From NCBI GenBank assembly GCA_020832725.1, contig JAFIEC010000411.1:1-6711 (forward strand): a stretch of DNA of 6,711 nt. Direction: 5' to 3'. Origin of the DNA: Paracoccaceae bacterium (GTDB lineage Bacteria > Pseudomonadota > Alphaproteobacteria > Rhodobacterales > Rhodobacteraceae). Position 1 is the stretch's first letter. Every line of letters starts with the position of its first letter. Shown here piece by piece: positions 1-6,164 of the stretch. The translations under genes were made by a program, and so were the position numbers. Below the pieces are notes generated by a model. The model was not told the origin of the DNA. It was given only the letters and a program-made list of their open reading frames with translations, and made no database searches.

Positions 1-3000
1 CGGCGGGCTCGTCGGCGGCAGGTTTGCCCGCAACCTTGGCCCCTGCCACGGCCACGGCCACGTCGATGGCAAGGTTCTCTGCCTTGATCGTCAGACTTGC
101 CGCCGACAGCAGCGGATCCGCATCCGCCGCCTCGGGGTCGCGCCCCTCGGGCAGGCCCACGCCGGCCCACAGGCGGCGGGAGGAGAAATTGACGTTACCC
201 GACGCCCCGACCCCGATGTTCTCGGAGCCGGAAACCCCGCCGGCCATGCCCCAGTTCACCGAGCGATCCCGTGCGATGACGGAGACCGCGCCCGTCGCGA
301 TCACGCGCGAACCCGCCGAGATGCGGGCGACGGTATCGGTGTCCATGATCAGCACGCCGATGCCCGCGTTGATCACCACATCCGAGCCCGAGCCACCCGC
401 ATAGGCGAGGCCCGCCTGAATGATCGCGGTATTGGCCTCCACATCGACATCGCTCGCCTGCAGGCGTGCCGCGCCCTCGATGGCGGCCTCGGTCACGGCG
501 CGCGCCCGGCCAAGGTTGATCGAGCCGGCCACGGCGTCGTTCACGTCATCGCCGAAGGGGCTGGAAGAGGGCAGGTTCGTCGCGTGATAGAACAGCGCCT
601 CGGTGGCGGCCTTGATCTCGGCCTCCCCCCCCAAGGTGATGTCGGCCCCCGAACGCACCAGCGCCCGCGTTTCGGTGGAGGTGTTGAAGTAATTGACCAC
701 AACCCCGATGGCGAGTTCCTGATCCTCCCGCTCCGGCTCCTTGGCGTCGCCGGGCTTGGAGGTGTCGGTGTCGGGGCTGGTGGCCAGCGCCCCCACCTTG
801 ACATTCGAGGTCAGCCGGTTGCGCGGGTCGAGCAATTCCAGCAGCGTCTCGGCTGCGGGCAGCACCTCGCCGGAGGGCGAGTCGGACACCGTGTCCATCA
901 GCTCGAAATCCGCCACGGCGGTGATGAAATCATCCCATGCATCGCGGATGCGCGCGAACAGATCGGCCTCGGGGAAACGGGTCAGCGCGTTCACCGAAAG
1001 GGACGTGGCGTTGATCGTGACCGCGTCGCCGATCTCGGCCTGGGTGTCGCCCACCATCGAGGAGACCGAGCCCGACAGGAACAGCGCCCGACCGAAATCA
1101 CCGAGGAATTCCTCCTCGGTCTTCTGCTCCTCGGGGGGCTTGCCGTCATTCTCCTTCTCGAGCTGCTTCTTGGCCTCCTTCGACAGCTCTCCGAACGAGG
1201 CCTCGATGCTGCGCGTTATACCCGAGCCGCCCTCATCCTCGGTGGCGAAACGCAGGATGGCATCGACCGACACCGTGGAGGCACCAACGGTTGTGGCGGG
1301 GAGTTGCACCAGCGCGCGGGTCGGATCGGCAAGGTCGCGATAGCGCCCGCCCAGCGTGGCGTTGGTGATGTCCTCGTCGATCGAGACGTCGGTCGCCAGC
1401 GCAAAGGCAAAGCCGACGCGCGTGGCGTCGGCAGGCGCGTCGTCACCACCGGCTCCACCAGCTCCGCCACCACCACCACCGCCGCCGCCACCGCCTCCGC
1501 CACCGCCGCCGTTCTGGCCTGTCAGAAGGCCGCTGACACGGGTGGCGAAATCCTGCACGTCGTCGTCATTGTCGCTTTCGGGTTCGGCGTCGGTCTCCGG
1601 CTCGGTGACGCCCATGGTGGCGTTGACTTCGGCGGACCGCTTGAAATGCAGTGTCTCGGCGGTCAGCGCCACGTCGCCCCCGGCGCCGATCGCGATGGTG
1701 CCGGAAATCGCCGCCTCGGTCAGACCGGTGCCGAAGGAGACGTTCACCGCCACGGCACCCCTGCCGTCCTTGCCCGCATCGGCCGTGTTGGAGAACGAGA
1801 TGGAGCGCCCGGTATGCGCGCCTGCGCGCAGGGCATCGCCCGTGATGCTGCCGCCGCGCACCAGCATCTGGTTGGTCAGCGCCCGCGACGACACGATGAC
1901 ACCGGTGGCGATGTCGCGCCACGCGGCGGGCTTGATGGTGATGTCCTGCGCCTCGGAGGCAGAGGAAACAAGGCTCAACCGCCCCCCGATCGCGCGTAGC
2001 TGGGTGTCGGTGATCGAGACCCGGGCATCGGTATCGGTAACCGCGATCGCCTCGCCCACCCCCTTGGTCTCTGGGGCGATGGTCACATCGGTGGCCGCAT
2101 GGGCATGCACGTAGACGCCATCCTCGGCCCGGTCGAACGCGCTGGGAAGCGACAGATCCACCGCCACGGGCGCATCCCCGCCGAAGCGGTAGAGATCGCG
2201 CCTCAGGCCCGCCGCCGAGAGGAAACCGCTTTCCGCGAAGTCGTCGGTGTCGTCGGGCGTCGCGGGCGCGTCGCGGCTCAGTTCTCCGGTGGCGGTCAGG
2301 GTGCTGTCGGTTATCACCACCCGCGCCTGCGCCTGCATCACCGCCACACGGAAGGGCAGCTTGTTCTGCAGATCGATCGCCTCGCGCAGCAGAACCTGCT
2401 CCAGCGCCTCGATCCCGGCATCCAGCGCGCCCGCAATATCGCCCGAGAGCGCCGTATTCTGGGCCGAGGCGGAATCGACCTGCGCCTCTTCCTCGGCATC
2501 GTCGGACGAGCCGAGATCCACCTTGGCCTCGGCGGTGGCGACGACAACGACCGCACCGCCGCGCAGGGTCGCACCGGTGATCTCGATGGCGGCCTCGGGC
2601 GCGGGCAGGCCAACGATCCAGACATTTTCCTCGGCCGATGCGCTGGCGACAAGGGCGACCAGCCCGTCCCCCTGGCCTCCTTCATCGCCCGCAATAAGCC
2701 GCGCCCCGTTGCCTGCGGTGATGCGCTGCCCGGTCCCGATGATCGAACCGGCAGGGCTCGTCGCTCCGCGGCGGGTGTCAACCAGCGCATCGGCATCGAT
2801 CGCCAGCGTATCGCCCGCCATCAGGGCCAGATCGGCCCCCAGGGTCGATAGCTCGTCCCTGATCGTGACGTTATCGCCGCGCAGAACCACCGCGCCCGGG
2901 CCATCCGGCCCCGGAGCCCACATCGAGACAGATGTCCGGACACCCGAGTCAGGCCCTATCGCGACGGTCAGATCACCCTGCGACGTAAGCAGGATATGCC

Positions 3001-3994
3001 CCCCCGCCCCGGCACGCGAGGTCGCATCGATCATCACCCCCGCCTCGACGAAGGCAGAGCCGGCGGCAAACATGACCACGGCACCCGCGCGGCCACCCGC
3101 CGGCCCGGCGACGGAAATCTGCGCGGCGTCCGACAATTCAAGATTGCCGCCTGCCTCTATCTCGATCAGCCCGCCCACATCAGCGCGGCGCGCGCTGGCC
3201 TCACCATTGCGGAACCGCACGTCCCCGCCCGCGACCAGACGGATGACCCCGCCCGATACGACGGCGCCGCTTGCCGTGGGCATCCCCTCGGTATTGACCG
3301 CAGGCGCAATCCGGCCCGTCGCCGAGGCGCCGTCATCCAGCACTGTTATGCGGCCATCGATGAGCATCCGCGCACCCGCACGCATCGTGAGCCGCTGCGC
3401 AGAGATGCGGCTGCCCTGGCGCACCTGAATGTCTGCCGCGGGATTCAGCGGCTCGGTTCCCGCAAAGAGCTGGGCCACAGCCCCGTCGCGCGAGGCGGGG
3501 CTGAGGATGGCATCGGCAAAGGCTGAAGTGGCGGTGGACACCGTCAGCTGGCCGGCATTTATTCTCCCGCCCGAGCCGACCACAAAGCCCTCGGGCGTGA
3601 CCATGAACGCGTTTCCGCCCACCAGCCCCTCGTGCAGGACATTCACCGTCCCGTCGACGTTCACGCCCGCGCCGCGCACCACATTGACAAGCGCCCCGGC
3701 AGCGTCGGGCTGCACAAGGTTGACGACACTCCCCACCACGACGTTGAAACTGCTGAAGCTGTTGAAGCCGACGCCCGCATGGATCGTGGCGGTGGTGACG
3801 TCGCTGACGCCTGCGGCGGTGGTGATGGTGGTCGCGGTCGCGCCGTCAGCGACCACCTGCGCCTGCAGCGCCCCCGGAAAGGCGACCGACACCGACAGAA
3901 GCGAGACGGAGGCGACAAGGTCGCGCAGACGCAAAGGCGTACCGAGCCGCCAGCTTTCCGGGCAACGCTCGGCAAGAGCCAGGTCGAAAGCCAT
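1..3994 (-). CDS. Two-partner-secretion filamentous adhesin/exoprotein (TpsA), leukotoxin LktA-like; 3' end beyond window
   Basis: The frame stays open for 1331 codons from ATG at 3994 to the left edge; I translated it throughout and found no stop. The start has GGGGAAG (4007-4001) eight bases upstream. Residues 1-45 form a long signal peptide: a charged n-region, a hydrophobic stretch at 27-41, and cleavage likely after LQA (45). From residue 46 comes a TPS/haemagglutination-activity domain with GFNSFSSFNV (76-85), GGNAF (126-130) and TPEGFVVG (133-140) at the classical NPNGI position. This pattern resembles LktA-type adhesins. A beta-helix-like stalk follows, rich in Gly, Ala, Val, Thr and Asp, with degenerate rungs at about 746-784, 970-1007, 1094-1135 and 1154-1246. 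Charged insertions interrupt it at about 492-550, 572-590, 798-850 and 932-965. The visible mature part has no cysteine, as expected of a TPS cargo. By family knowledge it crosses the outer membrane through TpsB and acts at the surface in adhesion or toxicity. Its target and total length are unknown. Confidence 0.9.
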   Translation of the reverse strand, partial: MAFDLALAERCPESWRLGTPLRLRDLVASVSLLSVSVAFPGALQAQVVADGATATTITTAAGVSDVTTATIHAGVGFNSFSSFNVVVGSVVNLVQPDAAGALVNVVRGAGVNVDGTVNVLHEGLVGGNAFMVTPEGFVVGSGGRINAGQLTVSTATSAFADAILSPASRDGAVAQLFAGTEPLNPAADIQVRQGSRISAQRLTMRAGARMLIDGRITVLDDGASATGRIAPAVNTEGMPTASGAVVSGGVIRLVAGGDVRFRNGEASARRADVGGLIEIEAGGNLELSDAAQISVAGPAGGRAGAVVMFAAGSAFVEAGVMIDATSRAGAGGHILLTSQGDLTVAIGPDSGVRTSVSMWAPGPDGPGAVVLRGDNVTIRDELSTLGADLALMAGDTLAIDADALVDTRRGATSPAGSIIGTGQRITAGNGARLIAGDEGGQGDGLVALVASASAEENVWIVGLPAPEAAIEITGATLRGGAVVVVATAEAKVDLGSSDDAEEEAQVDSASAQNTALSGDIAGALDAGIEALEQVLLREAIDLQNKLPFRVAVMQAQARVVITDSTLTATGELSRDAPATPDDTDDFAESGFLSAAGLRRDLYRFGGDAPVAVDLSLPSAFDRAEDGVYVHAHAATDVTIAPETKGVGEAIAVTDTDARVSITDTQLRAIGGRLSLVSSASEAQDITIKPAAWRDIATGVIVSSRALTNQMLVRGGSITGDALRAGAHTGRSISFSNTADAGKDGRGAVAVNVSFGTGLTEAAISGTIAIGAGGDVALTAETLHFKRSAEVNATMGVTEPETDAEPESDNDDDVQDFATRVSGLLTGQNGGGGGGGGGGGGGGGGAGGAGGDDAPADATRVGFAFALATDVSIDEDITNATLGGRYRDLADPTRALVQLPATTVGASTVSVDAILRFATEDEGGSGITRSIEASFGELSKEAKKQLEKENDGKPPEEQKTEEEFLGDFGRALFLSGSVSSMVGDTQAEIGDAVTINATSLSVNALTRFPEADLFARIRDAWDDFITAVADFELMDTVSDSPSGEVLPAAETLLELLDPRNRLTSNVKVGALATSPDTDTSKPGDAKEPEREDQELAIGVVVNYFNTSTETRALVRSGADITLGGEAEIKAATEALFYHATNLPSSSPFGDDVNDAVAGSINLGRARAVTEAAIEGAARLQASDVDVEANTAIIQAGLAYAGGSGSDVVINAGIGVLIMDTDTVARISAGSRVIATGAVSVIARDRSVNWGMAGGVSGSENIGVGASGNVNFSSRRLWAGVGLPEGRDPEAADADPLLSAASLTIKAENLAIDVAVAVAGAKVAGKPAADEPA
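1109..1189 (-). other. Lys/Glu-rich helical insertion in the adhesin stalk
   Basis: Residues 936-962 are dominated by Lys, Glu, Gln and Asp, including KEAKKQLEKE and EEQKTEEEF. This composition is unlike the surrounding Val/Thr/Gly/Ala beta-rungs and suggests an alpha-helical or disordered loop extruded from the beta-helix. It stays in frame and shares the local codon use, so it is not a frameshift artefact. Its function is unknown. Confidence 0.55.
1463..1510 (-). repeat. Polyglycine (GGN)16 tract inside the adhesin gene
   Basis: Sixteen consecutive Gly codons (residues 829-844) mix GGC, GGT and GGA. They are followed by Ala-Gly-Gly-Ala-Gly-Gly-Asp-Asp and preceded by an acidic stretch at 798-812. 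The tract reads as a flexible linker between beta-helix blocks. Length change by whole codons would keep the frame, so it could vary in length between strains without switching the gene off. That variability is inference. The complementary plus strand reads as polyproline, which is only the shadow of this tract. Confidence 0.9.
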
Positions 3995-4000
3995 CTTGAT

Positions 4001-4007
4001 CTTCCCC
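4001..4007 (-). promoter_or_regulatory. Ribosome binding site of the adhesin gene
   Basis: GGGGAAG on the minus strand lies in the 36-base gap after the IalB-family gene. GGGGA ends eight bases before ATG at 3994. This supports that ATG over a TTG at codon 21, which would give a shorter, more ordinary signal peptide but has no comparable site in front of it. Confidence 0.6.
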
Positions 4008-4030
4008 GGTGCGTCGCGCGTCGACGGTTT

Positions 4031-4573
4031 CTATTGAACCTCTTCCAGAAGCCGCATCGCCTCTGCAAACCGGCTGATATCGACACTCACAACAACTGGC
4101 TCCTCGGAAGGATCCATGCGGAAACCAAAAAGTATGTCTGATGTTTCGGCGAAGATCGCCATCTCGTCATCGTCGAGCGGGATCGCCGCCTCGCAGATCT
4201 GGCCAAGGCAGCGCTGCCAGATCATCTCGCGCTGCTCCAGATCGTCGCGCTCGGCAAAGCGGTAGACGGCCCCTGCAGGCAGATAGACGCCCATCGGCAC
4301 CTGCGCCAGAAGGATGCGCCCGTCTTCCACAGGGGTAGCGATGAAGCGGGCCACAAGCTGGCCGCCGTCGCGCAGGGTCAGCTCCTGCACGAGGCGGCAG
4401 ACGGTACGCCGAACGGTGATCGCCTCGCAGGTGAAGATCCAGTCGCCAAAGGCACTGTTGTTCACAAGCTCGTCGGCGGACACACCCACAGGCGCCTGCT
4501 GCGCGTCCTGAGCCAAAGCGGGCCCCGAGAGCGCCAGCAGCCCCGATGCCGCAATCGCGGCCAAACCTCGCAT
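4031..4573 (-). CDS. Invasion-associated locus B (IalB) family exported protein
   Basis: This is a 180-residue protein from ATG (181 from the adjoining GTG at 4576), ending in TAG. The signal peptide ends at ALA|Q, about residue 21, so the product is exported to the periplasm or envelope. The family pattern is clear: FGDWIFTCE, a second Cys ten residues later followed by VQEL, a GQLVARF strand, a PMGVYLPAG loop, and the CLGQICEAAI pair. The four cysteines (49, 59, 122, 127) could form two disulfides. Length fits the family. IalB was first linked to erythrocyte invasion in Bartonella; the biochemical role of most relatives is unknown. Here it sits between transporter and cargo, 36 bases before the adhesin, suggesting an accessory role in cargo export, folding or surface retention (inference). 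GTG and ATG starts are six and nine bases from AGGGAG respectively; I chose ATG, but either is possible. The ribosome binding site lies in a perfect hairpin. Confidence 0.88.
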   Translation of the reverse strand: MRGLAAIAASGLLALSGPALAQDAQQAPVGVSADELVNNSAFGDWIFTCEAITVRRTVCRLVQELTLRDGGQLVARFIATPVEDGRILLAQVPMGVYLPAGAVYRFAERDDLEQREMIWQRCLGQICEAAIPLDDDEMAIFAETSDILFGFRMDPSEEPVVVSVDISRFAEAMRLLEEVQ

Positions 4574-4577
4574 CACC

Positions 4578-4612
4578 CGACACTCCCTGTCTTTTTTCTT
4601 AAGGGAGTGTCG
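4578..4612 (-). promoter_or_regulatory. Perfect 11-bp hairpin sequestering the Shine-Dalgarno of the IalB-family gene
   Basis: On the transcript strand CGACACTCCCT (4612-4602) pairs perfectly with AGGGAGTGTCG (4588-4578) around a 13-base A-rich loop. The 3' arm contains AGGGAG (4588-4583), the only good ribosome binding site for the IalB-family gene. The stem ends one base before GTG 4576 and four before ATG 4573. The hairpin begins four bases after the tpsB stop codon. No U-run follows the stem, so it does not look like a Rho-independent terminator. It could make translation depend on ribosomes finishing tpsB, act as a switch, or protect or process the mRNA. Structure seen; role inferred. 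Confidence 0.7.
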
Positions 4613-4616
4613 CAGA

Positions 4617-6164
4617 TCAGAAGCGATAATCCAATCCCAAATAGAAGTTGGGATTCCCCGCCCGGGTGAATCCCAGCGTGTTGATCAGGGGCACGGCCAG
4701 CATCGCGAGGCCGGTGAACTGGTCGCGGAAATTCGCCCGCACTCCACCCCCGATTGAGGCGAGATAATCCTGACTGGCGTCGATTCCGCCTGCCGGACGG
4801 AACGGGACGACCAGACCCGCATCCACGAAACCGAAGGGGCGCAGGTCGATGTTTCCCGCCTCGCCCATCGCGAACCCTTCGCTCGGCGAGAGCTGCAGGC
4901 GGAACAGCGCGCCCGAATCGCCCGAGCGGACATTGTTGGGATAGCCCCGCAGCACGCCCGAGCCGCCCGCCGACAGCAGCCGCGCGACCGGCAGGTTCTG
5001 CCCCGGTGCCAGCTGAACCTGCGCGTCCGCCTCAAGCACGAAGCGCTGGCCAAGGTTGCGCGAGTGGCTGACCGAGCCGAAGGCCAGCGCAAAGGCCCCT
5101 TCCGTGGCCGAGGCCCCCCCGGCATCGGCCGAGCCGCCGCGCAGCCCGCCGGTAAAGCTCCACAGCGCATTGGGGCGGCGCAGGGCGTAGGTGGCCGAGA
5201 AGGTGGCATCCACGATCGTCATGTCGAAGAAGGCGAGACCCGAGGTGGTGGAGGTGTTCTGCTCATAGGCGAGCGCACCATCCAGCAGCCAGTGCGAATT
5301 GCCCCGCACCGCCACAGGCTGGCGCCACGTGAGGCTGGCCCCGGTCGAATTGGCCACCACATTGATGGGCGTGAAGCCGCCCGCGATGATGTTGGAGCGC
5401 GAGAAGCTGCCCGCCGCGATCAGGCGCGCACCGCTCAGGCCCACCGGGCGCGAATACCCCGCCGAGATGGATTGCGAGCCCTGCGTCGCCTGCAGTTGCA
5501 GAGAGATGGAATCGCGCACCCCCGAGACCGAAGCCCAGCGCATGAACACCGACCCGCGCCAGACGCCCGTCTCCTCGCGGCCGAAATTGTCGATGGAGGC
5601 CGTCCAGCTTACGGGGCGCGGCTCCTCGCCGCTGATCGTGGCACGGGTGGAGCCGGGTGCCGTGCCGGGGGCAAAGCTCAGCCGGGGGGCGATGTCATGC
5701 ATGATGTCATAAATGCGCAGATCACGCTCCAGCCGGTCGAAGTCGGGCTGTTCACCCTCTCGCAGGGAGATGGTGCCGCGCAGGAATTCCGGATTGGTAC
5801 GCTCCAGCCCCTCGATCGCGACGGTCTCGATCGCGGCCTCGACAAGGGCCACCCGCAGCACGCCATCGCGGATTTCCTGGGGCGGCAGCAGGGCGCGGGC
5901 GGTCACGATCCCCGCCTGCGCGTAAAGCGCCTGCACTTCGGAGACGAGCTCCTGCAGATCGGCAAAGCTGACCCTTCGCCCGGTGTAGCGCGCCCCGATC
6001 CCGGCCAGCACCTCGGCATCGAGATAGACGGATTCGTCAAAGGCCACGCCCGTCAGGGTGAAGGTCTGGGCGCGGGCCTCGCCGGTCGAAAGCGACAGGC
6101 CCAGCGTTACCGCAAGGGCGCATGCCACCGCCTGCAGGCGGTTCAGAACAAGGGAAGGTCTCAT
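4617..6164 (-). CDS. Two-partner-secretion outer-membrane transporter (TpsB), ShlB/FhaC/HecB family
   Basis: This 515-residue Omp85-superfamily pore would move the downstream adhesin across the outer membrane. The signal peptide ends after ARA (30-32). Two POTRA-like domains follow directly: about 33-110 (FTLTGV start, helix around 66-84, GVLRVALVEA end) and about 111-181 (ETVAIEGL start, then FDRLERDLRIY). Residues from about 186 to the end alternate polar and hydrophobic like a beta-barrel. They contain GGSGVLRGY (400-408), the conserved loop-6 LRGY motif, then FGFVDAG (444-450), and end in LGLDYRF with the usual C-terminal aromatic. It is somewhat shorter than FhaC or ShlB, and I see no room for an N-terminal plug helix like FhaC's H1. 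The mature protein has no cysteine. The ATG start overlaps the methyltransferase TGA; a weak GGTGGTGG lies about seven bases upstream, so translational coupling is likely. The stop is TGA. Confidence 0.95.
   Translation of the reverse strand: MRPSLVLNRLQAVACALAVTLGLSLSTGEARAQTFTLTGVAFDESVYLDAEVLAGIGARYTGRRVSFADLQELVSEVQALYAQAGIVTARALLPPQEIRDGVLRVALVEAAIETVAIEGLERTNPEFLRGTISLREGEQPDFDRLERDLRIYDIMHDIAPRLSFAPGTAPGSTRATISGEEPRPVSWTASIDNFGREETGVWRGSVFMRWASVSGVRDSISLQLQATQGSQSISAGYSRPVGLSGARLIAAGSFSRSNIIAGGFTPINVVANSTGASLTWRQPVAVRGNSHWLLDGALAYEQNTSTTSGLAFFDMTIVDATFSATYALRRPNALWSFTGGLRGGSADAGGASATEGAFALAFGSVSHSRNLGQRFVLEADAQVQLAPGQNLPVARLLSAGGSGVLRGYPNNVRSGDSGALFRLQLSPSEGFAMGEAGNIDLRPFGFVDAGLVVPFRPAGGIDASQDYLASIGGGVRANFRDQFTGLAMLAVPLINTLGFTRAGNPNFYLGLDYRF
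6161..6164 (-). other. ATGA stop/start overlap coupling methyltransferase and tpsB
   Basis: The tpsB ATG (6164-6162) overlaps the methyltransferase TGA (6163-6161) by the classic four-base ATGA arrangement. This places both genes on one transcript and suggests tpsB is translated by re-initiating ribosomes. Confidence 0.85.

Noticed and set aside
1463..1510. Collagen-like repeat
   Set aside because: The run is pure glycine without Gly-X-Y periodicity or proline, so it is a polyglycine linker rather than a collagen-like stalk.
584..1999. Long plus-strand open frame of 471 codons opposite the adhesin gene
   Set aside because: Its composition (Arg, Gly, His, Gln rich) shows no domain or signal. 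The opposite frame gives a coherent signal peptide, TPS domain and beta-helix. Long antisense frames are common in high-G+C coding DNA.
1356..2114. Plus-strand frame with a polyproline run that could suggest a proline-rich surface protein
   Set aside because: The prolines are the exact complement of the Gly16 codons of the adhesin, and the remainder is low-complexity Ala/Ser/Pro/Thr typical of a shadow frame.
2873..2881. RGD tripeptide in the adhesin (residues 372-374), a possible integrin-binding motif
   Set aside because: It lies in a regular beta-rung (VVLRGDNVTI), and RGD occurs by chance in a Gly/Arg/Asp-rich protein of this size. Without conservation or exposure data I cannot support it.
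4167..4583. Alternative 138-codon minus-strand frame overlapping the IalB-family gene
   Set aside because: It is Arg/Gly/Ala rich with no signal peptide or family motif. The overlapping frame carries a clean signal peptide, the FGDW motif and four spaced cysteines.
4578..4612. Rho-independent terminator between tpsB and the IalB-family gene
   Set aside because: The stem is strong, but no U-run follows it in either direction: the T6 lies in the loop of the plus-strand reading. The minus-strand 3' arm is followed at once by the start codon. I interpret it as a translational element instead.
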